A DNA stretch of 40,451 nt from Corynebacterium spheniscorum (lineage in GTDB: Bacteria; Actinomycetota; Actinomycetes; Mycobacteriales; Mycobacteriaceae). The notes under the pieces were generated by a model that saw only the letters and a program-made list of their open reading frames with translations, had not been told where the DNA came from and made no database searches. Positions 17,468 through 27,664 of this stretch are shown piece after piece. A program made the translations under genes and the position numbers. How positions within the stretch are numbered: the stretch's first letter is position 1; each line of letters starts with the position of its first letter. The DNA is taken from positions 1 to 40,451 of the forward strand of contig NZ_FOPJ01000010.1 of NCBI RefSeq assembly GCF_900113445.1, read 5' to 3'.

Positions 17468-18178
17468 CTACGCCTTAACCTCAGCACCCTCGGCAGCTTC
17501 CGTGGCACCGTCGGAGGGCTTAGCGCCTTCGGAGGGCTTAGTGCCCTCGATGGGCTTAGCCCTCGCGGCAGCTTCCGTGGCGTCGCTTTGGGGGTCACGG
17601 TTAATAACCACCAAAGGCGCATGCTCATGGCCCGGGGTGGCCTTGGCGAGGCGTTCGCGCCCACCTAAACCATCGACCTCCAGTACCACCACAAAGCCGG
17701 TAACTTGTGCGCCGCACTTTTCCACCAAGTCGCGTGCCGCAACCAAGGTGCCACCGGTGGCCAAGACGTCATCAACCAACACGATCTTCCGGCCGCGCAG
17801 ATCCTGCGCATCAGCGGGGATCTCTAAGGCAGCGGTGCCATATTCCAATTCATATTCTTGGGTATGCACCGGGGGCGGAAGCTTCCCGCGCTTGCGGATA
17901 GCCAGGATCCCCAAGCCCAGGCGGTAGGCGACTGCGGATCCAAGGAGGAAGCCGCGGGCATCGAGGCCACCGATCATGTCGGCGCCGAGTTCTTCGCAGG
18001 CCTCGGCTAGCTCATCAACCACAATGTGGAAGGCTTCGGCATCAGCGAGCACCGGGGTGAGGTCCTCGAAGAGCACCCCTTCAGCGGGAAAGTCCGGCAC
18101 CAGGCGGATTTTCTTAGCCAGCGCTTCGCGTGCATTCTCGAAGGCTGGGTTGGCGAATTGCTGAGGTGAATCAGGCAC
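17468..18178 (-). CDS. apt: Adenine phosphoribosyltransferase with repetitive C-terminal tail
   Basis: It converts adenine and PRPP to AMP. The core (about residues 10-195) has the Apt N-terminal block [19 protein letters not shown] and the PRPP loop [12 protein letters not shown]. The start is GTG 18178, overlapping the lipoprotein stop by 8 bases, which implies translational coupling; the frame runs further upstream inside the lipoprotein gene but without Apt homology. The last 35-40 residues are an extra low-complexity tail with three KPxEGx-type units, not needed for the fold. Product 236 aa versus about 170-185 aa for common Apt proteins. The apt-rel adjacency is conserved in corynebacteria and mycobacteria. 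Confidence 0.93.
   Translation of the reverse strand: MPDSPQQFANPAFENAREALAKKIRLVPDFPAEGVLFEDLTPVLADAEAFHIVVDELAEACEELGADMIGGLDARGFLLGSAVAYRLGLGILAIRKRGKLPPPVHTQEYELEYGTAALEIPADAQDLRGRKIVLVDDVLATGGTLVAARDLVEKCGAQVTGFVVVLEVDGLGGRERLAKATPGHEHAPLVVINRDPQSDATEAAARAKPIEGTKPSEGAKPSDGATEAAEGAEVKA
17505..17558 (-). repeat. Three 18-bp repeats in the apt tail
   Basis: Units at 17505, 17523 and 17541 encode [35 protein letters not shown] word flanks them on both sides (17491-17506 and 17566-17581). Confidence 0.75.
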
Positions 18179-19793
18179 TAGGGGTATTCTCCTTCCAACG
18201 GTCCATATTCCAGCCAATGCCGGCAGGACCTGTGTACACAACTACATTGCCAACATTGCGGTCAATCACAAAAGTGCGGGGCTGGGCCGCAATCGGCAGG
18301 TAATAAGCTTCATCCCACAGTTGTTGCTCGCGGGCACGCATCTTTTCAATATCGCCCTTGATCATCCCGGTGTCCCCGTATTCCCGTTGGGGTTCCACCG
18401 CCATGAGCACCGCATCAACGCCGGCTTCAGGGCCACGCATCTGACCTAGGGGGTTAGTTACCTGATCAGATACATCCACCACCTCAATGCCGGCGGTTGC
18501 GCAATCCGTGGCCAGGGCACTGACCATGGCAGCTAAGCGATCATTCGGCGCCTCGTACGCCACCCGGATGGTCGCACCGCGCAGCAGTTCAGCGGCAGCG
18601 GTATCTACATCGTGGCGTTGGTGCTGATCAGCTAGGTCTTGGAGTTGATGCCACTCCGGGTCCCCATCGCTTAAAACATGCGCTGCAATCGCTGGGACTT
18701 CTTGGCCGGCCCGTCCAGAGCTCACCTTGGCCAGCTCGGTTTGATTGACGCAGGCAGCAAAAGCGTGGCGCGCTTCAGGGCTAGCGAATATGCCTTCCGG
18801 GGTCTTGCTTAACACCAGGGTGTCGTTCATGCGCCCGACGACGGCGGAGATGTCGAAGGGGTTGGTGGGCTCGTTGCGGTGCACAAAGTGATCCCCACCG
18901 GCGGGAACATCGGCTACCGCGATGGCTTCTTCTTCCGCTAGGTGTGTGGCATCACTGCCTTGGGGCCACACCACGATGGTGTCTAGTTCCGGGGCGTCGC
19001 CATAGTAGTTTTCATTCCGGACCAGGGTCACTTCGCCCTTCTGCCCTACTGATTCCACCTTGTAGGGTCCAGCAGAAACCTGCAGTTCGGGATCAAAATG
19101 ATCAAGGTTGAAGTCTTCGCGCCAAATGCGTGCAACTTCCCCTAGGGCCTCGGCATCAAAGTTATCGAGGGCTTGCACCAAAGCCACATCATCTAAGCCA
19201 GCACGCTCAGCAATCACGTGGCTAGGAAGCACGGTTCCTGGACCAAAAAGCATGCGCCACTGGTCACCATGGCCTTCGTTAAATACCACGGTGAATTTCT
19301 TTGACCCCGGCGCACAATCTAAAGAGATGGCGTCTTCAACAACCGGCATGTGGGAATCAAAAAGCTCCGGCATTTTCGCGGCACTAAAGCTCAGCAAAAA
19401 ATCATCGCAGGTAATCGGCACCCCGTCAGAGAACTTCGCGTCCTCGGCGATGGTGTACACCACCTGTGGGTTCGTGCTCGGTAGAGCTTGGGTACTTAAT
19501 AAGTCAGTATTCGGGATCATCTGTCCCGAAGGCCCTTGCACATAAGCTGCCGGATATACCCGGGAGGCCAGTACCTCAGCGGAGGTACTAGCACCAAGGG
19601 TGCTGCCTGCATTGGTGGTCTTCAGCGTGGAGTTCGCGATATACCCAAAGTGATCCAAAGCCTGGTTGCGGGGTTCTTTGGGTTCTTCTTCGGTGCAGGC
19701 ACTAAGGGTGAGGCTTGTTAAGCACATAGCCGCAAGCACAGCACCAAGTTTCTTTAGTCTTGGTGCTGCACCATCTCTTGCGGTTCTAGCCAC
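18171..19793 (-). CDS. Peptide-binding-like lipoprotein (SBP family 5, DciAE-like)
   Basis: The 540-aa protein has a lipoprotein signal with lipobox LSAC at about residues 30-33 and a family 5 solute-binding fold (ABC dipeptide/oligopeptide receptors): segments [22 protein letters not shown] and [25 protein letters not shown] are typical. No permease or ATPase gene is nearby, so it either serves a distant transporter or has another role. A lipoprotein of this type between secF and apt is also found in C. glutamicum (dciAE) and mycobacteria. It starts at GTG 19793, six bases after the secF stop, and overlaps apt by 8 bases. Confidence 0.85.
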   Translation of the reverse strand: MARTARDGAAPRLKKLGAVLAAMCLTSLTLSACTEEEPKEPRNQALDHFGYIANSTLKTTNAGSTLGASTSAEVLASRVYPAAYVQGPSGQMIPNTDLLSTQALPSTNPQVVYTIAEDAKFSDGVPITCDDFLLSFSAAKMPELFDSHMPVVEDAISLDCAPGSKKFTVVFNEGHGDQWRMLFGPGTVLPSHVIAERAGLDDVALVQALDNFDAEALGEVARIWREDFNLDHFDPELQVSAGPYKVESVGQKGEVTLVRNENYYGDAPELDTIVVWPQGSDATHLAEEEAIAVADVPAGGDHFVHRNEPTNPFDISAVVGRMNDTLVLSKTPEGIFASPEARHAFAACVNQTELAKVSSGRAGQEVPAIAAHVLSDGDPEWHQLQDLADQHQRHDVDTAAAELLRGATIRVAYEAPNDRLAAMVSALATDCATAGIEVVDVSDQVTNPLGQMRGPEAGVDAVLMAVEPQREYGDTGMIKGDIEKMRAREQQLWDEAYYLPIAAQPRTFVIDRNVGNVVVYTGPAGIGWNMDRWKENTPSA

Positions 19794-19799
19794 CTGAAC

Positions 19800-20987
19800 T
19801 CATCGCCTTTGATTCGGGCGCCAGCTCACACCGGTAACCCCGGGGGTTCCTGGGGTGCCAGGCCGCGGGCTGGTTTCGCTCATCGGATCCGAGGTGGAAA
19901 CACTCAGGTGAGCATTCGCGCCACGAGCCGGGGCGAAGTCCGAGGTTTCTCCCGAGGCAGCTAATTCGCGGCGGGCTTCGGCGGCAGCTTCATCATCCAA
20001 GATGCCTTGGCGGCGCTTGGCCACACCCTCGGCGTGCTTGCGGATATCCTTGCGGCGGCTCATCAGGCTCACCAGAATCGGGGTGGCCAGGAAGATCGAG
20101 GAGAACACGCCTTCTACCACACCGATTAGCTGGATCAGTGCCAGGTCCTTCAAGGTGCCCACACCCATCATCCAGACCGCCACAATCATCAGCGCGATGA
20201 TCGGTAGCGCGGAGATCACCGAGGTGGAGATCGAGCGCATCACGGTTTGGTTGACCGCCAGGTTCGCTTCCTCAGCATAAGTCGAGCGGAAGCTACCCTT
20301 CAGGCCCTCAGTGTTTTCACGAACCTTGTCGAACACAATCACCGTGTCATAGATGGAGAAGGCCAACACCGTCAGCAAACCAATCACGGTTGCTGGGGTG
20401 ACTTCGAAGCCGAAGAGCGCGTAGATACCAGCAATCACCACGGCATCTACCAGCAGCGCGAGCATGGCTGCCACAGCCATTTCTCGCTGGAGGCGCAGCG
20501 CAATATAGACGAAGGCCAACGCCAAGAAGGCGATCATGGCGATCACCATGCGGTGGGTAATCGTATCGCCCCAGGACTCCGACACGGTGGAATCGCCAAT
20601 GGCATCCGGGGAGGGAGTGCCGTGGGCATCTTTGGGGTGGAATTCTTCGAAGATGCTGCGGCGGGCCTCAGCGATTTGTTCATCAGAAAGGCGCTGGGAC
20701 TTGATCTCCAGGGTGCGGGTATCACCGGCACCCACGATCTGTACCAGTTCAGGGGTCACACCAGTTGCTTCGCTGAAGGTCTCCCCCACTGCTTCGGTGG
20801 AAAGCTCCGCGGCGGGCATGTTCAGCTTGGTGCCGCCTTCGAAGTCGATGCCGAGGTCAAAGCCGCGCACACCAATCGCGCCGATGCTAACCACCAGCAG
20901 CACTGCGGTAATCCAGTACCAAAGGCGGGTGCGGCCAATGAAGTCGATGCCACCTTCGCCGGTATATAGACGATGGAACTTGCTCAT
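19800..20987 (-). CDS. secF: Protein translocase subunit SecF
   Basis: SecF works with SecD to pull exported proteins through SecYEG using the proton gradient. The 395-aa product has an N-terminal TM segment (about 23-42), the FDLGIDFEGGTKL motif of the periplasmic domain, and five further TM segments including the family block TVIGLLTVLAFSIYDTVIVFDKVREN. The C-terminal 50 residues are a Pro/Gly/Ser-rich cytoplasmic tail. Its ATG overlaps the secD stop by four bases (ATGA), with GAGGAG upstream. Confidence 0.96.
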   Translation of the reverse strand: MSKFHRLYTGEGGIDFIGRTRLWYWITAVLLVVSIGAIGVRGFDLGIDFEGGTKLNMPAAELSTEAVGETFSEATGVTPELVQIVGAGDTRTLEIKSQRLSDEQIAEARRSIFEEFHPKDAHGTPSPDAIGDSTVSESWGDTITHRMVIAMIAFLALAFVYIALRLQREMAVAAMLALLVDAVVIAGIYALFGFEVTPATVIGLLTVLAFSIYDTVIVFDKVRENTEGLKGSFRSTYAEEANLAVNQTVMRSISTSVISALPIIALMIVAVWMMGVGTLKDLALIQLIGVVEGVFSSIFLATPILVSLMSRRKDIRKHAEGVAKRRQGILDDEAAAEARRELAASGETSDFAPARGANAHLSVSTSDPMSETSPRPGTPGTPGVTGVSWRPNQRR

Positions 20988-23065
20988 CGCTGATTCTCCT
21001 CGGTGTTAGTGGAATCTTCTTCAGTGGCTGCGTCACCTGGAACGGATTTCGGTTCCGTGCTGTCGACGATCTGGACTTCCGGCTTCACGGCAACAGAGCC
21101 AGCCTCACGCTCAGCCACCGCGACACCACCGCCAGCAGCTTCCAGCTTCGCCTCATGCTCAGCATATTTATCGCGGCCAGCGGTATCACGGTAGTATCCC
21201 GGCGCATTCTCGGCCGGTGCGTGCAGCTTCGCAAAGTCCATGACCTGCTTCATGCCATTAGCCGCCGGGTTCGCAAAGAACTTCTTCCGGCTAGCCATCA
21301 GCATCAGCGGCGCGGTCACCAAGAAGGTCACCGCAATATCGAAGAGCGTGGTCAACCCGAGGGTAAAGGCGAAGCCCTTAACCTCACCAACAGCCAGGAA
21401 GTAAATCACCACGGCACCAATCAAGGTCACCATATTACCGGTGATAATGGTGCGCTTCGCGCGTTCCCAACCACGCGGTGCTGCCGAGCGGAAGGTGCGG
21501 CCATCACGGACCTCATCTTTCACACGCTCATAGAACACCACGAAGGAGTCCGCGGTCGTACCAATACCAATAATCAAACCAGCCACACCGGCCAGATCCA
21601 GCGAGTAACCAATCCAGCGGCCCAGCAGCACCAGCAGCCCGTACACCAGGGCACCGGCACTCACCAGGGTCACAATGGACACCAAACCAAGGGCACGGTA
21701 GTAGGCGAAGACGAAGAGCATCACCAGCACCAAGCCCACCAGGCCAGCAATCAAACCGGCCTTTAACGAGGCCACACCCAAAGATGCCGGCACGGTCTGC
21801 GCGGTGCCACCAGCTTCACCATTTTCACCAGCGAAGCTCAGCGGCAGCGCACCATATTTCAGGTTATTCGCCAGCTCCTGGGCTTCCTTTTGGGTGAACT
21901 GCCCGGTAATCGAGGTTCCCGAACCCACCGGCGTTGCCGATTGAATCACCGGTGCCGAAATCACCTGCGAGTCCAGGGTGATCGCCACTTGGCGCTTCAA
22001 ATATTCTTGGGTGAGCTTCGCCCAGGTTTCCGACCCCTTGGCATCACCTTCGGCCTTAAACGCAAAGTTAATTTCCATTTGCGAGGTCTCGGTATTCAAC
22101 CCACCGGTAATCGGGCGCGAGGTATCAATCTCATTACCCGTTAGCCGCGCCCCACCTTCGGGCTCGCCCACCAGCAGTGGTGCGGGCGCCAAGATGTACA
22201 CGCTTTCGGTGCCACGATCACAGGTCACCAAAGGCTTCGAGGGGTCATCGGTACCAGCCAAGGGATCTAGCCCCTCATCACAGACCAGCAGCGCACTAGC
22301 GGCGATCTGGGTGGTGGCGTCCTCAGATTGACGATCCTTCGCCAAAGCTGCGGTCACCTCGCGGCGACGTTCCGCCGCCTCCAGGGAGTTCGCAGGCTCC
22401 TCCGGGGTTTCCGCGGTGATCTCCGGCATCGGAACCTCCGGCTTGGACTCCGCTTCCGCACCTTCGGACGCGCCTTCGGCTTCCGCGCCTTCGTCCTTGC
22501 CTTCTTGGCCTTCTTGTTCCATATCGCGGCTTTGGTTGATCGCATCGATCATCTTCTTCACCGCATTGCTGGCCTGGTCCTTAGACACAACGCCAAGTTC
22601 CACCCAGCGGTTCGCCATATCGCCCAACACTTCAGGCAGCTTCTCAATATCTGGGTTACCTGGCCCCGCCACCGGGCGGAAGAGCAGCTGCGAGGTTTGT
22701 CCCACCGCACGCGCCTCGGAGGTATCTTCACCCGGCACGGTAATCACCAGGGTATTGCCATCGGCCACCACATCAGCGCCCGAAACACCCATGCCATTGA
22801 CGCGCTTTTCCAAAATGATGCGCGCTTGGGAAAGCTGTTCTTGGGTAGGTTCTGCGCCTTGAGGGACCAGGGTGACGCGGGTGCCGCCTTGGAGATCAAT
22901 ACCCAATTTGGGTGTGGCCTGGCGATCGCCGGTGAAGAACACAAGCGAGTAAACAACAATGACCAAAAGCGCGAACACGGAAAGTGCACGCCAGGGCCAG
23001 CTTTGGGAGCGATTCTTAACGGCCTTCTTCGGCCGTGTGGAAACACTCGGGGTTGTAGGCGACAA
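20984..23065 (-). CDS. secD: Protein translocase subunit SecD
   Basis: The 693-aa protein has one N-terminal TM segment (about 27-46), then LGIDLQGGTRVTL, the large extracellular P1 region, and five TM segments in the C-terminal part with VAGLIIGIGTTADSFVVFYERVKDE. An acidic Glu/Ala-rich insertion (EGAEAEGASEGAEAES and neighbours) interrupts the P1 region, common in actinobacterial SecD. The start is TTG 23065, supported by AGGAGG 10 nt upstream. Cotranslated with secF. The upstream yajC unit ends in a terminator-like hairpin, so a promoter may lie in 23066-23200. Confidence 0.95.
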   Translation of the reverse strand: MSPTTPSVSTRPKKAVKNRSQSWPWRALSVFALLVIVVYSLVFFTGDRQATPKLGIDLQGGTRVTLVPQGAEPTQEQLSQARIILEKRVNGMGVSGADVVADGNTLVITVPGEDTSEARAVGQTSQLLFRPVAGPGNPDIEKLPEVLGDMANRWVELGVVSKDQASNAVKKMIDAINQSRDMEQEGQEGKDEGAEAEGASEGAEAESKPEVPMPEITAETPEEPANSLEAAERRREVTAALAKDRQSEDATTQIAASALLVCDEGLDPLAGTDDPSKPLVTCDRGTESVYILAPAPLLVGEPEGGARLTGNEIDTSRPITGGLNTETSQMEINFAFKAEGDAKGSETWAKLTQEYLKRQVAITLDSQVISAPVIQSATPVGSGTSITGQFTQKEAQELANNLKYGALPLSFAGENGEAGGTAQTVPASLGVASLKAGLIAGLVGLVLVMLFVFAYYRALGLVSIVTLVSAGALVYGLLVLLGRWIGYSLDLAGVAGLIIGIGTTADSFVVFYERVKDEVRDGRTFRSAAPRGWERAKRTIITGNMVTLIGAVVIYFLAVGEVKGFAFTLGLTTLFDIAVTFLVTAPLMLMASRKKFFANPAANGMKQVMDFAKLHAPAENAPGYYRDTAGRDKYAEHEAKLEAAGGGVAVAEREAGSVAVKPEVQIVDSTEPKSVPGDAATEEDSTNTEENQR

Positions 23066-23202
23066 GGACGTCTAACCTCCTGGGCTTCGAGGTTGGGCAC
23101 GCGCAGGTGTGCACGTGTCCCGGACACAAACGATCATCGTAACTTATGCGAGCCTCATTGCCGATGTTTGGTGCCTTAATCATGGCCCCTCACACAGCAA
23201 AA

Positions 23203-23235
23203 CCATCCCACGGTAAGGAATTTACTGTGGGATGG
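23203..23235 (-). terminator. Hairpin between yajC and secD
   Basis: A 9-bp stem (CCATCCCAC/GTGGGATGG), extended by GTAA/TTAC inside, is followed on the minus strand by TTTTGCTGTG. It likely ends or attenuates the ruvCAB-yajC transcript before secD. Confidence 0.7.
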
Positions 23236-23263
23236 TGGGTGTTATTTTAGCTTTCCCCGAGAC

Positions 23264-23671
23264 CTAGGGGCGCGGGTTGTGGGGATCTTCCGGATCCAGG
23301 TTCTCCGGGTGTGCCTCACGCGGTAGCTCTCTTGGCGAGTCGCCCTCGCGGGCCACGTCGCCGTTTTCCGGCCATTCGCTATCCACAGGGGCCTCTTCAA
23401 CCACCGGCAGCACCTCATCTTCGGCGGCGCGAATAATGCTGCGGCGATCCCAGGTAGTCACCAGCCCCGGGGCGATCTCCAGATCCACGGTCTCTTCTTT
23501 TACCTGCACCACGGTGGCGTGCAGGCCAGCGACGGTGATCACGCGTTCACCGCCTTGAAGTTGTGCTTGGAAGGCGCGAACCTGGTTGGCCCTTTTCTTT
23601 TCGCGTTGGGTCATCAAGAAGGTCGGAACCAAAAAGACCAGCAATAAGAGTATGAGAATGGGTAATTCCAT
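23264..23671 (-). CDS. yajC: Preprotein translocase accessory subunit YajC
   Basis: The 135-aa protein has one N-terminal TM segment (about 2-20, PILILLLLVFLVPTFLM), a basic stretch QREKKRANQ, and the YajC fold segment GGERVITVAGLHATVVQV. It associates with SecDF. The C-terminal 50 residues are acidic and proline-rich and poorly conserved. It is 19 bp downstream of ruvB and part of the ruv-yajC run. Confidence 0.92.
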   Translation of the reverse strand: MELPILILLLLVFLVPTFLMTQREKKRANQVRAFQAQLQGGERVITVAGLHATVVQVKEETVDLEIAPGLVTTWDRRSIIRAAEDEVLPVVEEAPVDSEWPENGDVAREGDSPRELPREAHPENLDPEDPHNPRP

Positions 23672-23690
23672 AAGTGCGCAGTCTACCTAT

Positions 23691-24776
23691 CTATATCTTC
23701 AATAGCCCCAGGGTGCCCTCTGGGGGTTCTAAGCCTAAGTGCTCCCACGCAGCTGCAGTGGCAATACGACCTCGCCCAGTACGCGCAATCATGCCGGCAC
23801 GCACCAAGTATGGTTCGCAGACTTCCTCCACGGTGGAGGGCTCCTCCCCCACCGCAATGGCCAGGGTGCTTACCCCCACGGGGCCACCACCATGCCCGCG
23901 GATCAGTGCATCTAATACCGCACGGTCCAGGCGGTCCAACCCAGCTTCATCCACATCGAAGACCTCCAGGGCACCGCGGGCAGCAGCTAAATCCACATAC
24001 CCATCAGAGTGCACTTCCGCAAAGTCTCGGACACGGCGCAGCAACCGGTTCGCAATACGCGGTGTGCCGCGCGAACGTGAGGCGATCTCCATCGCGGCAT
24101 CCAGATCAATACCCACATCCAAAATGCGTGCCGCACGGGTGACCACCTTGGTGAGGTCTTCTACGTCATAGAACTCCATTTGGGCGGTAAACCCGAAGCG
24201 ATCCCGCAAGGGGCCGGTCAGCATGCCTGAGCGCGTGGTGGCAGCCACCAAGGTAAAAGGTGGTAGCTCCAAGGGAATAGAGGTTGCCCCAGGGCCCTTG
24301 CCCACAATCACATCAATGCGGAAATCCTCCATCGCCATATAGAGCATTTCCTCAGCCGGCCGGGCAATGCGGTGAATCTCATCAATGAAAAGCACATCGC
24401 CTTCCATCAAGTTAGAAAGCATCGCCGCTAAATCCCCAGCACGTTCTAGTGCCGGCCCGGAGGTCATCCGCAGGCTAGTACCAAGTTCTTGGGCAATGAT
24501 CATCGCCATGGTGGTTTTACCCAACCCGGGTGGCCCAGAAAGCAACACATGGTCCGGGGTCACCCCACGGTTCCTAGCACCAGAAAGCACCAGGTCTAGC
24601 TGGCTTCTTACCTTCGGCTGCCCAATAAACTCATCTAGGCTTTTCGGCCGCAACCCCTTCTCGGCGTCCTTTTCCCCAGGCTGCGCTGAAGGGTTGACTG
24701 CTGGATCTTGGGCAGGTTTCTTAGCCGCCGGTTCTGCCCCGGCAATATGGAACTCTGTCTTTTCTACATCAGACAT
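23691..24776 (-). CDS. ruvB: Holliday junction branch migration helicase RuvB
   Basis: The hexameric AAA+ motor drives branch migration together with RuvA. The 361-aa product has Walker A GPPGLGKT at residues 81-88, Walker B LFIDEIHR, sensor [17 protein letters not shown] and the C-terminal winged helix ([24 protein letters not shown]). An extra, poorly conserved N-terminus of about 40 residues precedes the conserved [18 protein letters not shown] lies upstream of the ATG. Thirty bases downstream of ruvA. Confidence 0.97.
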   Translation of the reverse strand: MSDVEKTEFHIAGAEPAAKKPAQDPAVNPSAQPGEKDAEKGLRPKSLDEFIGQPKVRSQLDLVLSGARNRGVTPDHVLLSGPPGLGKTTMAMIIAQELGTSLRMTSGPALERAGDLAAMLSNLMEGDVLFIDEIHRIARPAEEMLYMAMEDFRIDVIVGKGPGATSIPLELPPFTLVAATTRSGMLTGPLRDRFGFTAQMEFYDVEDLTKVVTRAARILDVGIDLDAAMEIASRSRGTPRIANRLLRRVRDFAEVHSDGYVDLAAARGALEVFDVDEAGLDRLDRAVLDALIRGHGGGPVGVSTLAIAVGEEPSTVEEVCEPYLVRAGMIARTGRGRIATAAAWEHLGLEPPEGTLGLLKI

Positions 24777-24806
24777 ACATCTGGCCTTCCCATTAAGAGT
24801 CCCACG

Positions 24807-25418
24807 CTATTTCTTCCCCAATAAGCGTAGTGCCGCACGCAAAGCCGCGGGGGTATCCAGCTCAGGTTCTTCCGCCAACACACTGGCCACCGCCGGTGCT
24901 GCCTGCTTTTCGCTAAACCCAAGGCCAATCAAGGCCTCCACCAGCTGCGGTGCGCGGCCATCTACGGCCGTTGCGCCTTCAATTGTCAGGCTGGGGCTTT
25001 CAGGATCTTCGCTAATAAAGGCCTTCACCTTATCTTTAAGATCCACAATCATGCGATCTGCGGTGCGTTTGCCTACTCCGGGGATGCGCTGCAAAGCCTT
25101 GGTTTCCCCCTGGGCAATGGCTTGAGCAATCTCATCGGGGTTAAACACAGCTTGGGCTGCCAGCGCTAGGCGCGGGCCCACCCCATTGACGGTTTGCAGC
25201 AGCGCGAATAGTTCGCGGGCTTCCGGGTTCGGGAAGCCATACAAGGTCATGGCGTCTTCGCGCACAATCATGGTGGTGTACACAAAGGCTTCTTCACCGC
25301 GCCTTAAGCTCGCCAGCATCGGTGGTGCGGCATACACCAAGTACCCCACCCCGGCGCATTCAATCACCGCGGAGTCCAAGGCAATATGTTCAACGGTGCC
25401 ACGTAAAGAAGCAATCAT
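24807..25418 (-). CDS. ruvA: Holliday junction DNA-binding protein RuvA
   Basis: The 203-aa protein forms the tetramer that holds the four-way junction. Visible are the N-terminal OB-fold (MIASLRGTVEHIALDSAVIE), the tandem helix-hairpin-helix segments (LLQTVNGVGPRLALA and LQRIPGVGKRTADRM), and the C-terminal RuvB-contact domain (ALIGLGFSEKQAAPAVASVL). It lies 8 bp downstream of ruvC. Confidence 0.97.
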   Translation of the reverse strand: MIASLRGTVEHIALDSAVIECAGVGYLVYAAPPMLASLRRGEEAFVYTTMIVREDAMTLYGFPNPEARELFALLQTVNGVGPRLALAAQAVFNPDEIAQAIAQGETKALQRIPGVGKRTADRMIVDLKDKVKAFISEDPESPSLTIEGATAVDGRAPQLVEALIGLGFSEKQAAPAVASVLAEEPELDTPAALRAALRLLGKK

Positions 25419-25426
25419 GATGTGTT

Positions 25427-26035
25427 TTAAGACTCCTTAGCTAAAGCATTGGCTCGCGCCGCCGCAATCATTTCTTTTTGCTTCGCCAACTGCTTGGCTT
25501 GTTGCTCCGCCACCGCCGCCTGGCGGGCCAACATAGGTGCTCGCCAACAATGGCACACCGCCAACGCCAACGCATCCGCCGCATCCGCTGGTTTCGGCGC
25601 TTCACTTAGGCCCAAGATGCGCGTAATCATCGCAGTCATCTGCTTCTTATCGGCCCGCCCATTCCCAGAGATCGCCTTCTTCACCTCACTGGGGGTATAC
25701 ATTTGCACATCCAGGCCACGCTCCGCAGCAGCTAAAACTAACACCCCAACCGCATGTGCAGTATGAATCACCGTGGACACATTGCCACGTTCAAACACCC
25801 GCTCGATGGCCACCACATCTGGTTGATAATCATCCATCCACTCATTTACGGCTTTGGATAAGCCCAGCAAACGAGCAGTCAGATCATCAGTACTTGGGGT
25901 GCGCGCAACACCAACGGCCACGGGGATCACGCTACGCCCGCGGCCAGCTTGGACCACCGAGAAGCCACAGCGCGTTAACCCGGGGTCGATCCCCATGACG
26001 CGTAGGCCTTCTAAGTTGGTTCCCGGAATGCTCAT
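25427..26035 (-). CDS. ruvC: Holliday junction resolvase RuvC
   Basis: The 202-aa endonuclease cuts Holliday junctions symmetrically. Catalytic acidic residues are visible: Asp17 in MGIDPGL, Glu78 in VAIERVF and Asp residues in [12 protein letters not shown]. The C-terminal extension after VCHC is Ala/Gln/Lys-rich. First gene of the ruvCAB run. A TAGAAT at 26095-26090 on the minus strand could be its -10 box, but the -35 is unclear. Confidence 0.96.
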   Translation of the reverse strand: MSIPGTNLEGLRVMGIDPGLTRCGFSVVQAGRGRSVIPVAVGVARTPSTDDLTARLLGLSKAVNEWMDDYQPDVVAIERVFERGNVSTVIHTAHAVGVLVLAAAERGLDVQMYTPSEVKKAISGNGRADKKQMTAMITRILGLSEAPKPADAADALALAVCHCWRAPMLARQAAVAEQQAKQLAKQKEMIAAARANALAKES

Positions 26036-26394
26036 CGAGGTGGTGTGCTGCCCTTCATTCGTGTCACAAGCAAATTCTTCTTTCCCCGCATTCTAGGACG
26101 CCGGCGGGGTCATACTCCTCATTAGTTTTAGCACAGTTTTGCGAAGCGGGAGCACAGGCCCCACAACACGCGGCTCCCACCTGGCTATCACGCACCTAGC
26201 CCGGCGCAAGAATTGCTCGCCGCAGCACATGGCCACCACAGATCATGGCATCCCTACAGCGAACCCAACCCGCATAAGACTAGATCACAATTTCATCACG
26301 ATTGCTAGCACAACGAGCTGCACCTGTTGAGACCGCATACTCCCCATTGTTACGTTCTAGAAATATAACGTTATCTAGTGGAAAGGCCTCTCTT
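26036..26394. other. Intergenic region between ruvC and the small membrane protein gene
   Basis: The left part is the ruvC promoter region. The right part has direct repeats TTACGTTCTAGA (26350-26361) and AACGTTATCTAG (26367-26378), and a possible plus-strand promoter (TTGTTA, 18-bp spacer, TTATCT). No further gene seen. Confidence 0.4.
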
Positions 26395-26616
26395 ATGCCT
26401 TCGAAATCAATGGCCATCTACGCAACCGCGGCTATTGCTTCCATCATTACCTATGTGATCACCGCCTTTTCTCGAGGTACCACACCCAGCAATGCACATG
26501 AGTGGATCACCTTTTCCTTAATCGGATTAGTGACCGCACTCCTTGCCTCGGCAATCATTGGATCTATCGTGGTCTATCGCGGTAACAGGAATAACCGCAG
26601 CGCTATATCTCAGTAG
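26395..26616 (+). CDS. Small two-TM membrane protein of unknown function
   Basis: ATG 26395 follows GGAAAGG at about 10 nt. The 73-aa product has two membrane segments (about 6-24 and 40-62) separated by a polar loop (SRGTTPSNAHEW), and a basic Arg/Asn-rich C-terminus. I do not recognise a family. It reads opposite to the surrounding housekeeping genes and sits in the one large gap of the block, so it may be a later insertion or a lineage-specific gene. A longer frame from 26302 lacks a ribosome site. Confidence 0.6.
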   Translation: MPSKSMAIYATAAIASIITYVITAFSRGTTPSNAHEWITFSLIGLVTALLASAIIGSIVVYRGNRNNRSAISQ

Positions 26617-26908
26617 CCAAAGAATCTCGGGCGGGCGCAAACAGTGCTCTAGCTCAGCGTGGCGCTACGCTAAAGCGCCCCAACGCCGCACTCCCCGACC
26701 CCACACACGCGCCCGCAAGCACCCCCGCACAGTCCAACTCCCGGTGGCCTGAAACCTTGGGCACAGTGTCCTCATAACCAGAAGCTTGGCGTCCGGTACT
26801 GCGCGAAGGAACAAACCACGGGGAGCACGAGAAAGGAGAAGCTCAATGAGGCTCGTTATCTGCCAACTAACCTCATTTCGAGGAGCGTAAAACGCTCGCT
26901 TAAAAACT
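26617..26908. other. Intergenic region with hairpins and a possible 14-codon ORF
   Basis: The stretch ends in hairpins CCTC/GAGG (26871-26883) and GAGCGT/ACGCTC (26883-26897), probably the 3' end of yebC transcripts. A plus-strand mini-ORF (26846-26890, MRLVICQLTSFRGA) has AGGAG 7 nt before its ATG, but I cannot tell it from chance. Confidence 0.35.
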
Positions 26909-27664
26909 TTACTCCGCTTCCAGCGCTGCGGCTACCTCATCAGAAAGATCCATATTGGTGAACACATTCTGCACATCATCGGAATCCTCCAGCGCATCAA
27001 TCAGGCGGAAGATCTTCTTCGCATCCTCCACCCCCAGCGGCACCTCGACTGAGGCACGGAACTCCGAATCCGAGTCATCCACATTCAACCCGGCTTCCTC
27101 GCAGGCCTTGCGCACTTCCGCCATATCCGTCGGCGCGCACACTACCTCAAACTTTTCGCCCAGGTCATTAACTTCCTCAGCGCCGGCTTCCAGCACCGCC
27201 ATCAGCACATCGTCTTCGGAGTTATCGCCCTTATCCACAATCACCACACCGGTGCGGGTAAACATATAAGACACCGCACCAGATTCGGCCATATTGCCGC
27301 CATTCTTGGTCATCGCGGTGCGCACCTCAGTGGCAGCACGGTTGCGATTATCCGTCAGGCATTCAATGAGCATGGCCACACCATTAGGGCCATAGCCTTC
27401 GTACATAATGGCTTCCCAATCAGCGCCGCCGGCTTCCTCACCGGAGCCGCGCTTGCGGGCACGCTCAATATTGTCATTAGGAACCGAGGCCTTCTTGGCC
27501 TTGCGGATCATGTCATCAAGTGTGGGGTTCGATGCCGGGTCGCCACCACCAGTGCGGGCCGCGACTTCAATATTCTTGATTAGCTTCGCGAACTCCTTGC
27601 CGCGTTTGGCATCATTCGCGGCTTTCTTATGCTTGGTGGTCGCCCACTTTGAGTGGCCTGCCAT
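26909..27664 (-). CDS. yebC: YebC/PmpR-family transcription/translation factor
   Basis: The 251-aa protein has the full family pattern: [32 protein letters not shown] at the N-terminus, [10 protein letters not shown], the YEGYGPNG block, [15 protein letters not shown], and the acidic third domain. YebC proteins are cytoplasmic; family members have been reported as DNA-binding regulators and recently linked to translation of proline-rich stretches. A gene of this family just upstream of ruvC is widely conserved. AAAGGG precedes the ATG. Confidence 0.95.
   Translation of the reverse strand: MAGHSKWATTKHKKAANDAKRGKEFAKLIKNIEVAARTGGGDPASNPTLDDMIRKAKKASVPNDNIERARKRGSGEEAGGADWEAIMYEGYGPNGVAMLIECLTDNRNRAATEVRTAMTKNGGNMAESGAVSYMFTRTGVVIVDKGDNSEDDVLMAVLEAGAEEVNDLGEKFEVVCAPTDMAEVRKACEEAGLNVDDSDSEFRASVEVPLGVEDAKKIFRLIDALEDSDDVQNVFTNMDLSDEVAAALEAE

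Noticed and set aside
17468..18241. Apt start at 18241
   Set aside because: Would add residues that overlap the lipoprotein C-terminus without homology; GTG 18178 begins just at the lipoprotein stop and precedes the Apt core properly.
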